From NCBI GenBank assembly GCA_017480565.1, contig JAFVAL010000033.1:1-58411 (forward strand): a DNA stretch of 58,411 nt, read 5' to 3'. The notes beneath the pieces were generated by a model. That model was not told the DNA's origin, ran no database searches, and saw only the letters and a program-made list of their open reading frames with translations. A program made the translations under genes and the position numbers. This DNA comes from Lachnospiraceae bacterium (lineage in GTDB: Bacteria; Bacillota; Clostridia; Lachnospirales; Lachnospiraceae). Shown piece after piece: positions 16,693 through 24,790 of the stretch; within the stretch, counting starts at the first letter, position 1, and each line of letters begins with the position of its first letter.

Positions 16693-17913
16693 TTACTCTC
16701 CCATCACCTGGTCCCACAGCTTCTCCAGATACGCAATCGAAAACCGCGAGTCCAGTTTGTTGATGTGGTTTTTCTTGGCAAGTTCTTCCGTATAGTTCTC
16801 AAGCTTGTACGTCGTCCACGCACCGACCCCGTAGGCGCGTTGCGTCACGAGCGGCTCCGCAGAATACTCTTTGACCCACACTTCGCCATTGCCTTCCTTC
16901 ACGAGCGTGACCTTCGCCATCGCGCCAAGCATCGAATACGCCTTATCCTGTGCGGAAATGTAATTCCCTACCGAATAGTAGACGAGCGTCTTGTCACCGT
17001 CCTTGCCTTCGACCCATTCAATCGGCTCGATCACATGTGGATGCGCGCCAAGCACCAGCGTCACGCCTTCGTCGGCGAACAGCTGCGCCCATTCTTTTTG
17101 ATAGTCGTCAGGTTCAAAGCGGTATTCTGTCCCCCAGTGTGGGAACACCACCACACAGTCTGCGAGCGCCTTTCCCCTGCGGATGTCCGAGATCACACGC
17201 TCTTTTTCCAGCAAGTCCACCAGGTACTCCTTGCCCTGCGGCATCCGAAATCCGTTCAAACTGTAGGTGTAGTTTAACAGTGCAATCTTAAATCCATCCT
17301 TCTCCCAGATCGTGAGCGTATCCGCTTCCTCCTCGGAATCATGAATGCCTAACACAATCTCCTCCGGGTGACGCTCTTTCCAGATCGCTATGCAGTTGCG
17401 CACGCCCTTCTCGCCCTGATCCCAGGTGTGATTTGTCGCGTGCAGGGTCACATCAAACCCAGCCTTTACAATCGCGTCAGACACTTCCTCGACGCAGTTA
17501 AATGTCGGATAATTCTGCATCCCGATCTCTTTACCGCCGATGATGACCTCTTGATTGACCACCGCGAGATCCGCTTCCGCCACATCCTCCAAAATATCTT
17601 GGAAGAAATGATCATAATTGTAGCTGCCGTCATCCATCACACCGGACTTCTGCACCGACCAGTGCAGGAGCATATCACCGATCATCAAGATATCCACCTC
17701 GACCGGCTCCGGCAGCGCTTCTGTCGTTGTCTCGGTCGTCTCCGTGGTTTCTTTCGCCGCATTTTCCTTCGTCTGCGTCTCTTGACGGATCGTCTCATAC
17801 GCCGACAGATCCTCCGGCAAGTCTCCGCCCGCGGGCTTCGCGCATGCTGTCACAAACATCGCCATCACCAGCAGCAGGCCTAGCCAGCATCGTTTCCATT
17901 TCCTCACAATCAT
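16693..17913 (-). CDS. CapA-family lipoprotein (poly-gamma-glutamate synthesis protein-like)
   Basis: A 406-aa lipid-anchored extracellular protein. Residues 1-23 are a signal peptide and VTAC (21-24) a lipobox. A Thr/Glu-rich linker (about 40-70) precedes a CapA domain of the metallophosphatase fold: DILMIGDMLLH, LAVVNQEV, TLHATNHTWDQGEKG, VVFPHWGTEY and VLGAHPHVIEPIE carry the expected Asp, Asn and His metal ligands. CapA proteins are linked to poly-gamma-glutamate or capsule export, but in Clostridia many single copies have no such cluster and none is present here. It faces the box array at its 3' end. Confidence 0.88.
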   Translation of the reverse strand: MIVRKWKRCWLGLLLVMAMFVTACAKPAGGDLPEDLSAYETIRQETQTKENAAKETTETTETTTEALPEPVEVDILMIGDMLLHWSVQKSGVMDDGSYNYDHFFQDILEDVAEADLAVVNQEVIIGGKEIGMQNYPTFNCVEEVSDAIVKAGFDVTLHATNHTWDQGEKGVRNCIAIWKERHPEEIVLGIHDSEEEADTLTIWEKDGFKIALLNYTYSLNGFRMPQGKEYLVDLLEKERVISDIRRGKALADCVVVFPHWGTEYRFEPDDYQKEWAQLFADEGVTLVLGAHPHVIEPIEWVEGKDGDKTLVYYSVGNYISAQDKAYSMLGAMAKVTLVKEGNGEVWVKEYSAEPLVTQRAYGVGAWTTYKLENYTEELAKKNHINKLDSRFSIAYLEKLWDQVMGE

Positions 17914-17958
17914 TCCACCCCCATCAGCCCCTCTTCACCGAGAGACAATTACTTTTAT

Positions 17959-18390
17959 TTACTGAAATCGTCTTGCAAAGTTTGCAAGCGGCTCAACGAC
18001 GTCCTTCAGATCTTCAATCGCCTGATTTAAGCTGTCGAAATCAATCTGGTTAAAATGCCCGACCGCCTGATTCACGTTGTCGGTGTTGTCGGTGACGAAA
18101 TCATCGACGCTCTTTACCATCGAATCGATCCCCGTCAGCGAATTCTGGCCGATGTTCACCAGCTTATCGATCTCGGCAAGCGATGCCTCCGCCTGTTCCG
18201 CCAGCGTATCCACTGTCTGCATCGTCTCATTCATCTGATTGATGGCGCGGTTCACCCTCGGAATCACAATCATCAAGGCAACCCCGATGATCAAAAACAG
18301 GGCGATCAGCGCAATCCCGGTGATCTTCTGCCACACCGCGGTCTTTTCCTGCATCCGAATCAGTTCCTGCATCATCGCATTCTCTTCCAT
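17959..18390 (-). CDS. Single-pass membrane protein with coiled coil
   Basis: The 143-aa product has a short cytoplasmic N-terminus, one transmembrane helix (about residues 24-46, ALIALFLIIGVALMIVI) and a helical C-terminal region with spaced hydrophobic residues (MNETMQTVDTLAEQAEASLAEIDKL pattern over about 52-110), as in DUF948-like proteins. GAGGAGG precedes the start. It follows trpA by 27 bp and may be cotranscribed. Function unknown. Confidence 0.75.
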   Translation of the reverse strand: MEENAMMQELIRMQEKTAVWQKITGIALIALFLIIGVALMIVIPRVNRAINQMNETMQTVDTLAEQAEASLAEIDKLVNIGQNSLTGIDSMVKSVDDFVTDNTDNVNQAVGHFNQIDFDSLNQAIEDLKDVVEPLANFARRFQ

Positions 18391-18417
18391 TTCCTTTTCC
18401 TCCTCGCAAATGTATCC

Positions 18418-19191
18418 TCAATCGATGGCTTCTCTCATGCTTTGCACGAACCTCGACACTTCCTCAATCGCGTCGTGGCCATAGTCCCCAATCAGCTTTA
18501 CAATCGCAGATCCCACGATCACACCGTCCGCGATCTGCGCCATCTCCGCGGCCTGTTCCGGCGTCGAGATGCCAAATCCGATCGCCACCGGAATGTCCGC
18601 ATATCTTCTGGCAGCCTCGACCATCGAACGAATATCCGTCGTGATCTCCTCTCTCATGCCCGTCACGCCAAGCGACGAAATACAGTACACAAAGCCCTCC
18701 GCTTCGCTTGCAATCTTCTCAATCCGATCCTCCGACGTCGGCGCAATCAGAGAAATCATGTCGATCCCGTAACGCCTGCAAATCGGCGCGAACTCTTCCT
18801 TCTCCTCAAATGGTACATCCGAAAGCAGCAAGCCATCGGCACCAGCCTCGCTCGCACGCATAATAAAACGCTCTTTTCCGTACGCGTAGACGACATTTGC
18901 ATAGGTGCGGATGATAATCGGAACCTCGATCTCTTCCCTTACGTGCTCCAGCAGCGCAAATGCATCGTCCACCTTAAGCCCCCCGTCGAGCGCGCGTAAA
19001 TTTGACTGCAAAATGACCGGGCCTTCGCCTGTCGGATCTGAAAATGGAAAGCCAAGCTCAATCATATCCACACCGACCTCATTTAACGCAAGCAAGATCT
19101 GCCTGGTCGTCGAAAGATCCGGATCTCCACAGGTCACGTAGGTAATAAAAGCCTTCTTCCCGGCAAATGCCTCACGAATCCAATGACTCAT
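18418..19191 (-). CDS. trpA: Tryptophan synthase alpha subunit (TrpA-like)
   Basis: It cleaves indole-3-glycerol phosphate to indole and glyceraldehyde 3-phosphate and passes indole to TrpB. The TIM-barrel features are present: YVTCGDPD, MIELGFPFSDP with the catalytic Glu (Glu45), ISSLGVTGMR, and the phosphate-binding GFGIS and VGSAIV. The second catalytic Asp (Asp60 in E. coli, in ADGP) is Glu here (GEGP, Glu56). This is a conservative change that also occurs in some clostridial proteins as far as I recall. It starts 4 bp after trpB and has 257 aa. No trpE, D, C or F gene is in the window, so the pair cannot by itself make tryptophan from chorismate. Its partner TrpB lacks the PLP lysine. 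Confidence 0.85.
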   Translation of the reverse strand: MSHWIREAFAGKKAFITYVTCGDPDLSTTRQILLALNEVGVDMIELGFPFSDPTGEGPVILQSNLRALDGGLKVDDAFALLEHVREEIEVPIIIRTYANVVYAYGKERFIMRASEAGADGLLLSDVPFEEKEEFAPICRRYGIDMISLIAPTSEDRIEKIASEAEGFVYCISSLGVTGMREEITTDIRSMVEAARRYADIPVAIGFGISTPEQAAEMAQIADGVIVGSAIVKLIGDYGHDAIEEVSRFVQSMREAID

Positions 19192-19195
19192 TTCG

Positions 19196-20404
19196 TCAGT
19201 CCTCCATTTCTAAAAGCCGCAGGATCTCCTCCGCGTCTTTATCCCCGCTTCCGGTCAAAAGCACCACCATCACCTGATCTTTAGGAAGCTCCGGCGCCAG
19301 AGAAATTGCGCACGCCAACGCATGTGCACTCTCAAGCGATGCCAGAATGCCTTCTTTCGCAGCCACTTTGGCAAATGCTTCCAGCGCTTCCGCGTCTGTC
19401 ACGGAAAGGATCTCTACCCGCTCTGAATCATAAAGTGCGGCAAGTTCCGGACTGACGCCCGGGTAGGCAAGGCCTGCCGCACAGGACGTCACAGGCTCGA
19501 TCTGTCCTTCCTCATCCTGGCAGAAATACGTCTTCATGCCATGGAAAATGCCTTTGCGGCCGGTCGTCAGTGCAGAAGGACTTAAGCTTGCCTCCAGTAC
19601 TTCCCCGGCTGCTTCACAGCCGATCAGCGAGATATTCTCTTCTTCCAAAAAAGCATCAAATGCCCCCAGCGCCGCCGCGCCGCCGCCGACAGGCGCAATG
19701 ATCATGTCCGGCAAACGGTTGATTTCATACAGACACCGCTCCTTGATCTCTTTCGAGAGCAGCGTCTGAAATTCCTTCACAATCGTCGGATACGGGTGCG
19801 GGCCGACCGCGGAGCTCATCACCAGGTTGGTATCCTCCACGCGGTTGCTCCACTCACGCATCGCCTCGGAGAGCGCATCCTTCCAAGTACCTTCTTCGAA
19901 CCCTCCGTTGGTGACAACATGCACCGTTGCCCCCAAAAGATGCATCTTATCCACCTGCCCACGCTGTCTGGCCATGTCGTCGATGCCCATAAACACATCG
20001 CAGGAAAGCCCCAGAAGCGACGCCGCAGAGGCCGTTGCCACACCGTTGCTGCCGGAAGCAGTGTCACAGATGACCCCCTTCTTGCCCATCCATTTCGCCA
20101 AAAGCACCTGCCCCAGCGCACTGTTGATGCAGTGCGATCCGGTCGGGTTTAAATCCTCGCGCTTAAAATAAATCTGCGCGCCCCCAAGCTCTTCTGAAAG
20201 GTTTTTTGCATAATAAAGCCGGGAAGGACGTCTCGCGACCCGTTTTAACAAGGCACGTAACTCTTCCTCGAACGCCTCATTTTCCCGACATTGATTGTAT
20301 GCGTCCTCCAACCCCGCAAGCACATTCATCAGCGTCTCCGGCACATACTGTCCGCCGTAGACATCAAATCTTCCCCGGGATCTGGAATCATTTTCATTTG
20401 CCAT
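19196..20404 (-). CDS. trpB: TrpB-like protein lacking the PLP-binding lysine
   Basis: The fold and length (402 aa) are those of tryptophan synthase beta: GRFDVYGGQYVPETLM at the N-terminus, YFKREDLNPTGSH, GPHPYPTIVKEFQ, GKGIFHGMKTY-like and LESAHALA. The lysine that binds pyridoxal phosphate (Lys87 in the enteric enzyme, in AHKxN) is Cys92 here (SHCIN, codon at 20129-20131). Other active-site positions also differ: the catalytic Glu109 is Asp114, GAGQHG reads ASGSNG, GGGSNAIG reads GGGAAALG, and SGRGDKD reads TGSGDKD. The frame is otherwise intact and coupled to trpA. Normal beta-replacement chemistry is not expected. An allosteric partner of TrpA, an indole carrier or a new activity are possible. 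Confidence 0.82.
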   Translation of the reverse strand: MANENDSRSRGRFDVYGGQYVPETLMNVLAGLEDAYNQCRENEAFEEELRALLKRVARRPSRLYYAKNLSEELGGAQIYFKREDLNPTGSHCINSALGQVLLAKWMGKKGVICDTASGSNGVATASAASLLGLSCDVFMGIDDMARQRGQVDKMHLLGATVHVVTNGGFEEGTWKDALSEAMREWSNRVEDTNLVMSSAVGPHPYPTIVKEFQTLLSKEIKERCLYEINRLPDMIIAPVGGGAAALGAFDAFLEEENISLIGCEAAGEVLEASLSPSALTTGRKGIFHGMKTYFCQDEEGQIEPVTSCAAGLAYPGVSPELAALYDSERVEILSVTDAEALEAFAKVAAKEGILASLESAHALACAISLAPELPKDQVMVVLLTGSGDKDAEEILRLLEMED

Positions 20405-20463
20405 ATCATCACCATCAATCCTGCCAAAAGCGGCAAGTCAAAAAAAGTTTATCGTTTTTTATT

Positions 20464-20492
20464 ATTTTACCACTGACCAGAGACATTGGCAA
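20464..20492 (-). promoter_or_regulatory. trpBA promoter, overlapping the divergent plsC promoter
   Basis: On the minus strand TTGCCA (20487-20492), a 17-bp spacer and TAAAAT (20464-20469). No T-box, TRAP or leader-peptide attenuator is visible in the short leader. Confidence 0.6.
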
Positions 20493-20514
20493 ATACTCCT
20501 CGTTATGATATAGT
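20486..20514 (+). promoter_or_regulatory. plsC promoter sharing the -35 of trpBA
   Basis: TTGGCA (20486-20491), a 17-bp spacer and TATAGT (20509-20514). The -35 hexamer is the same TTGGCAA used in reverse by the trpBA promoter, so both cannot be occupied at once. Confidence 0.65.
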
Positions 20515-20563
20515 AAGTTTAAGAAATTTAATCGCTGCCATATGCAGAACGGAGTAGAAAGCT

Positions 20564-21301
20564 ATGAGATCGTTATTGGTCATTCTCTATCTGATTTTAT
20601 ATTTGATTATCTCTTTGCCTTTGTTTCTTGTGGCCTTTATCCTTAAGAAAACCAAAGGTCCGAACGCCGCACACGCCTTCGCGCAGCCATTTGTCAACTG
20701 GGGCTGGCGCTGTATCCTGTGGCTCTCCGGCTCGTGCGTGACCGTGAAGGGACAGGAGAACATCCCGGACGGACCGGTGCTCTACATCAGCAACCACCGC
20801 AGTTACTGGGATATTATGGTAATTTATACGACCGTGCGCGGCTTAACAGGCTTTATCGCGAAGAAGTCGATGGGCAAGGTGCCGCTCATCTCCTACTGGA
20901 TGCGGTTTATGCACGGACTTTTCTTGGACCGCGAGAACATCAAGGAAGGGTTAAAGACGATCCTACAGGCGATCGACTATGTCAATGACGATCAGGTTTC
21001 GATCTTTATCGCCCCGGAAGGCACGCGCAATCACGAAGATCAGCTGCTGCCGTTTAAGGCAGGCAGTTTTAAGATCGCGCAGCGCACCGGATGTCCGATC
21101 GTTCCGGTCGTCAACATTAACACCGACGGCGCGTACGAGCTGCACCGTCCTTGGGTGAGACCCGCGAAGATGGCGGTCATTTACGGAGAACCGATCTATA
21201 TGGATCAGTTGGAGCCGCAAAACCGTAAGCATATCGCAGAATATGTGCAGGGAATCATTCAGAAAATGTATGATGAGAACAAGCATCTGGGAGAGGAATA
21301 A
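20564..21301 (+). CDS. plsC: 1-acyl-sn-glycerol-3-phosphate acyltransferase
   Basis: It acylates lysophosphatidic acid to phosphatidic acid at the membrane in phospholipid synthesis. One or two N-terminal transmembrane helices (about residues 3-27) are followed by the acyltransferase motifs NHRSYWD (NHx4D, catalytic His and Asp), the LFLDRENI block and APEGTRN (substrate binding). Length 245 aa is usual. It is transcribed from a promoter that overlaps the divergent trpBA promoter. Confidence 0.92.
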   Translation: MRSLLVILYLILYLIISLPLFLVAFILKKTKGPNAAHAFAQPFVNWGWRCILWLSGSCVTVKGQENIPDGPVLYISNHRSYWDIMVIYTTVRGLTGFIAKKSMGKVPLISYWMRFMHGLFLDRENIKEGLKTILQAIDYVNDDQVSIFIAPEGTRNHEDQLLPFKAGSFKIAQRTGCPIVPVVNINTDGAYELHRPWVRPAKMAVIYGEPIYMDQLEPQNRKHIAEYVQGIIQKMYDENKHLGEE

Positions 21302-21340
21302 TTCAGTAGATTTTTTCCCTCATGCGTGGTATACTTGTGT

Positions 21341-21360
21341 TTGTGTGAATGTTCACACAA
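21341..21360. promoter_or_regulatory. 20-bp palindromic operator candidate
   Basis: TTGTGTGAA-TG-TTCACACAA is a perfect inverted repeat with 9-bp arms. It lies just after a possible -10 (TATACT, 21330-21335) and about 27 bp before the start of the 174-aa protein. The regulator is unknown. Confidence 0.5.
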
Positions 21361-21386
21361 GGAGTAATGATAAGTGAGGAACCGTT

Positions 21387-21911
21387 ATGCAGACTTGGCA
21401 GATTGTAGTATTGATTGTTCTTGCAGTGTTGATTATCGCTGCAGTTGTTTTATATTTTCTCGGAAAGCGGCTTGAGAAGCAGCAGGATGAGAGCGAAGCG
21501 AGACTTCAGGTCGGTAAGCAGACCGTCACGATGTTGGTCATCGATAAGAAGCGCATGAAGCTGAAGGAGGCGGGGCTTCCGGATATCGTCACAGAACAGA
21601 CCCCTTGGTACTTAAGAGGTTCGAAGGTACCGATCGTCAAGGCGAAGGTTGGTCCGAAGATCGTGACGATGGTTGCGGATGAGAAGATCTTTGATTCGAT
21701 CCCGACTAAGAAGGAAGTCAAGGCCGTCATCAACGGCATCTATATCATGGAAGTGCGCGGCATGCGCGGTCAGGCGTTGGAACAGCCCGAGAAGCTCACC
21801 TGGACACAGAAGCTTCGCAAGAAGCTCCAGAAGGCGCAGGATGACAACAAGGCGAAGCGCAAAGCTTACGAAGCAGAGCAGGAAAAAGCCAAGAAAAACA
21901 AGAAGAAGTAA
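21387..21911 (+). CDS. Membrane-anchored protein with basic C-terminus, unknown function
   Basis: A 174-aa protein with one N-terminal transmembrane helix (about residues 6-27), a conserved-looking cytoplasmic domain (about 40-130: VTMLVIDKKRMKLKEAGLPD, VPIVKAKVGPKIVTMVAD) and a strongly basic, helical tail (KKLQKAQDDNKAKRKAYE, ending KKNKKK). GAGG lies seven nt before the ATG. It is probably anchored with its basic domain inside the cell and may contact nucleic acid or phospholipid. No family name is assigned. Confidence 0.75.
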   Translation: MQTWQIVVLIVLAVLIIAAVVLYFLGKRLEKQQDESEARLQVGKQTVTMLVIDKKRMKLKEAGLPDIVTEQTPWYLRGSKVPIVKAKVGPKIVTMVADEKIFDSIPTKKEVKAVINGIYIMEVRGMRGQALEQPEKLTWTQKLRKKLQKAQDDNKAKRKAYEAEQEKAKKNKKK

Positions 21912-21924
21912 TCATAAAAACACG

Positions 21925-21955
21925 AATCCCGCGGTTTTGACCGCGGGATTTTTTT
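21925..21955. terminator. Bidirectional terminator
   Basis: AATCCCGCGG pairs perfectly with CCGCGGGATT around TTTTGA and is followed by TTTTT on the plus strand. It separates the converging 174-aa protein and cvpA-like genes. Confidence 0.9.
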
Positions 21956-21957
21956 GT

Positions 21958-22668
21958 TTAAAACAGTATGGTGATTGCCGTAAGCAGCAGATTGTTGTTG
22001 TAGATCTTGCTTAAGATCACGCTCTGCTCGATCATCTCAAAGGCCTTACCGGCCCACTCTTTTGAAGCAAACATCGTCAGCACGATGCAGCCAATCCATA
22101 GCAGGAGAAATCCTTCCGCCACGCCTAGCAACAAGCCTGCGGCCTGATTCGCTCCTTTTAGTACCGGCAGTTTCGCAATCAAGTCCATTGCCCGGATGAT
22201 GAGCGCCACCGCTACAAAGAGGATCACGAATGTCACCACATACACCACCGCGCGAATCATCATCGCTGCAATCCGGTAGATCACATAGTTTTTAAAATTC
22301 TCTACGCCAAGCTCACTGTAAGCGCTTTTGGAATTGTCCTGCAGGATCGCGTTTTTCAACGCCTCCGGCAGTGACAGCTCTGCCACCGAAGCGGCCTGCT
22401 CCTCCTTCGCGGTTTCATTTTCCAGGTCGACATCTTCCTCCACCTTATCCGTGTAAAAAGCCACGACCTTCTCGCTTTCTAGCACCCAGTTCGTGATCAC
22501 CGGGCTGATCAGATGCGAGCCGAGCAGTGCGACGACTAACGAGACAACCCCAAACAGCGTCAGCAAAAAGCCCCTCTTATGCCCGCGCACCGCAAAAAAG
22601 ATCATGAAAATCAGAACCGCGATCGTAAGCCAGTTCAGATTTCCCAACAATTCACTTATCTTCTCCAT
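21958..22668 (-). CDS. CvpA family membrane protein
   Basis: A 236-aa integral membrane protein with four hydrophobic segments (about residues 12-28, 34-54, 137-162 and 178-202) and an acidic loop between the second and third, as in CvpA-family proteins. The family is linked to colicin V production and to envelope stress, with no defined biochemical role. The ATG at 22668 is used; a GTG at 22677 is also possible, and neither has a strong ribosome binding site. It is the last gene of the dnaX-ybaB-recR-DUF5711 operon. It starts just past the second stop (22680) of the interrupted DUF5711 gene, so translation was probably coupled. Confidence 0.78.
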   Translation of the reverse strand: MEKISELLGNLNWLTIAVLIFMIFFAVRGHKRGFLLTLFGVVSLVVALLGSHLISPVITNWVLESEKVVAFYTDKVEEDVDLENETAKEEQAASVAELSLPEALKNAILQDNSKSAYSELGVENFKNYVIYRIAAMMIRAVVYVVTFVILFVAVALIIRAMDLIAKLPVLKGANQAAGLLLGVAEGFLLLWIGCIVLTMFASKEWAGKAFEMIEQSVILSKIYNNNLLLTAITILF

Positions 22669-22769
22669 GATTCCCACATTTAATTGCTTGTCAGCTTGAT
22701 GATCTGCAGTTCACTGTCCGTGATCATCAGATATCGGCCGTTCTGTCCCAGCCCGAACAGATAGTTGAC

Positions 22770-23828
22770 CTACGCCTCCATCTGCTTCTGGAAAATGACG
22801 TCGCCCTTGGAATTTAAGATCATGCAGGACGCACCGGCGGTAAATAAGTACTCTCCGCCGCTCTCCCTCACGCTCTCATAATCATAGGAAAATGTCGTAT
22901 CAATCACGGCAGACTTCGACCCAAGCGTGTAGACCCGCAGGCGATACTTATCGGAGCCGCCCGGGTTGCTTGTGATAAAGCCCACCTGGCTGGAAGCATT
23001 GATCACGCTGATGATCTCCTCCTCCATCGCAACGGTGATCGATTCCTTCGGAATCTGCGATCCGGAAAAGACCGTAAATCCATGCTCGGTCAACACATAC
23101 GCCGTGCTGTTGTTAACATACCGAATCTCTGCCACCAGCTCGTCACCAAACTCCTTTGCGGAGACGATGTGATCGACAACATTTTTCCCATATTCATCGA
23201 AATTGTAGAACGTCACACGGCTGCTCGTCACACCGCTGTTGACATTGATATAATTCGTTGCCAGCATCTTGCCATCCGGGGACACCGCGATATTGATTGG
23301 AAATCCGTCATTTTGAATGCTGGTTGGCACTTCGTAAATGAGCTGGTTCGCGGAATCGTACGGATTATACATCGAGATCAGATTCGCATCCCCATTCTCC
23401 ATCAGCACCGCGACCGCACCCGCGTTCGTAACGCGCGCCTGCAAGATCGAATGCACCATCTCTAAGGATGTGCCGGAATCATTCCCGTTATAGACCGTCA
23501 GATGCGTGCTTCCGACATCCGCAATCACCGCATATTTCCCGCAGACATCGATCTGCGGATTGTTCATCTCATAACTGCCGTTCCAGAGCACCGTACCCTC
23601 CGGGGAGAGTGCCGACGCACCATCGCGGCTGTACTTGATCACATTGTTGCCATTGTAGGAGACGTAGCGGACCGTATTGCTGTCCTGGCGGGTCGTGGAA
23701 GAGACCACCTCATACTCATTAAACGTGGAACTCTTCTTGCCTCCCAGAATCGCTGCGATGACGGTCACTGCAATCAAAAGCAGCGCAACGGCAACGATAA
23801 GAATGGTCTTCTTATTGAGATTTTTCAT
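22770..23828 (-). CDS. DUF5711 family beta-propeller protein, truncated by an in-frame TAG
   Basis: A 352-aa membrane-anchored protein: one N-terminal transmembrane helix (about residues 9-29) and an extracytoplasmic region of repeated beta blades (NGNNVIKYSRDGASALSPEG, VSPDGKMLATNYIN). The TAG at 22770-22772 is followed in the same frame by 29 sense codons (VNYLFGLGQNGRYLMITDSE and nine more) and then TAA at 22680, just ahead of the cvpA start. This extra stretch reads like the missing last blade, so the TAG looks like a recent nonsense mutation (GAG or CAG to TAG). The gene overlaps recR by 4 bp (ATGA). The function of the family is unknown. Confidence 0.8.
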   Translation of the reverse strand: MKNLNKKTILIVAVALLLIAVTVIAAILGGKKSSTFNEYEVVSSTTRQDSNTVRYVSYNGNNVIKYSRDGASALSPEGTVLWNGSYEMNNPQIDVCGKYAVIADVGSTHLTVYNGNDSGTSLEMVHSILQARVTNAGAVAVLMENGDANLISMYNPYDSANQLIYEVPTSIQNDGFPINIAVSPDGKMLATNYINVNSGVTSSRVTFYNFDEYGKNVVDHIVSAKEFGDELVAEIRYVNNSTAYVLTEHGFTVFSGSQIPKESITVAMEEEIISVINASSQVGFITSNPGGSDKYRLRVYTLGSKSAVIDTTFSYDYESVRESGGEYLFTAGASCMILNSKGDVIFQKQMEA

Positions 23829-24421
23829 AGTTCTGTTCTGCCCTCCAGGGCTCTTAGCAAGGTAACCTCATCGATGTTCTCAAGGTCACCGCCCACCGGC
23901 ACACCGCTCGCAATCCGCGTCACCTTGATGCCCGTCGGCTTGATCAATTTGGAAATGTACATCGCCGTCGTCTCGCCCTCCAGGCTCGAGTTCGTCGCGA
24001 TGATCACCTCGTCCACATCCCCCGCAAGCCGCGTCATCAGCTCCTTTAAGCGAATGTCCGCCGGGCCGATGCCAAGCATCGGAGAAATCGCACCGTGCAG
24101 CACATGATAGACGCCCGTAAACTTGCCTGTCTTTTCGTACGCAGCCTGGTCTCTCGGGTTCTCCACCACCATGATCACATGATGATCCCGGTTGGGGCTT
24201 GCGCAGATCGGGCAGATCTCTCCGTCCGTGAGGGTCTGGCACTCCTTGCAGTAATGGATGTTTCGCTTCGCATCCACCATGCTCTTTGCCAGCGCATCCA
24301 CCTGCTCCTGTGGCATATTGATGATGTGATACGCCAGACGCTGCGCCGACTTACTCCCGATACCGGGAAGCGTCGAAAGGCGCTCCACGAGCGTTCCGAT
24401 CTGGTTACTGAAATACTCCAT
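23825..24421 (-). CDS. recR: Recombination mediator RecR
   Basis: RecR acts with RecO and RecF to load RecA onto gapped DNA. The 198-aa protein has the N-terminal helix-hairpin-helix (LPGIGSKSAQRLAYHI), the C4 zinc finger (CKECQTLTDGEICPIC, about residues 57-72) and the Toprim domain (VVENPRDQAAYEKTGKF, YHVLHGAISPM). Its ATG overlaps the ybaB stop (TAATG), giving the classic dnaX-ybaB-recR order. Confidence 0.96.
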   Translation of the reverse strand: MEYFSNQIGTLVERLSTLPGIGSKSAQRLAYHIINMPQEQVDALAKSMVDAKRNIHYCKECQTLTDGEICPICASPNRDHHVIMVVENPRDQAAYEKTGKFTGVYHVLHGAISPMLGIGPADIRLKELMTRLAGDVDEVIIATNSSLEGETTAMYISKLIKPTGIKVTRIASGVPVGGDLENIDEVTLLRALEGRTEL

Positions 24422-24774
24422 TAAAATCCGAGGCCCCCTAAACCTCCCAGGTTACCGCCGAGGTTCGCGCCCATCACCTTCTGATACTCTTCTTCCTGTG
24501 CACGCATTGCCTCGTTGACTGCAGCCACGATCAGATCCTCTAACATCTCGATATCTTCCGGATCCACGACCTCTTCCTGCAATTTGACAGCCAAAAGCTT
24601 GCCCTCACCGGACACTTCCGCGGTCACAGCACCGCCCCCAGCGGTCGCCGTAAAGACCTTCTGCGCAAGCTCCTCCTGCTTCTCCTGAAACTGACGCTGC
24701 ATTCTCTGAATCTGCTTCATCATATTTGCCTGACTGCCGGGCATACCACCCGGGAAACCACCACGTTTTGCCAT
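24421..24774 (-). CDS. YbaB/EbfC family nucleoid-associated protein
   Basis: A small DNA-binding protein of 117 aa that forms dimers and is nearly always found between dnaX and recR. A Met/Gly-rich N-terminus is followed by the helix QIQRMQRQFQEKQEELAQK, the core beta strands (VTAEVSGEGKLLAVKL) and DLIVAAVNEAMRAQEEEYQK. The C-terminus is glycine-rich (GGNLGGLGGLGF). Confidence 0.95.
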   Translation of the reverse strand: MAKRGGFPGGMPGSQANMMKQIQRMQRQFQEKQEELAQKVFTATAGGGAVTAEVSGEGKLLAVKLQEEVVDPEDIEMLEDLIVAAVNEAMRAQEEEYQKVMGANLGGNLGGLGGLGF

Positions 24775-24790
24775 GATCTCATCCTCCTCG

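Noticed and set aside
16603-17277. Plus-strand frame antisense to the CapA-like gene
   Set aside because: It is a shadow of a well-supported CapA coding sequence with a lipobox and metal-site motifs.
18055-18999. Plus-strand frame of 314 codons opposite trpA and the small membrane gene
   Set aside because: His/Arg-rich composition typical of antisense frames and no start signal; trpA on the other strand is certain.
20405-20563. T-box or tryptophan attenuator ahead of trpBA
   Set aside because: The leader is about 60 bp, with no T-box sequence, Trp codons or paired terminator/antiterminator.
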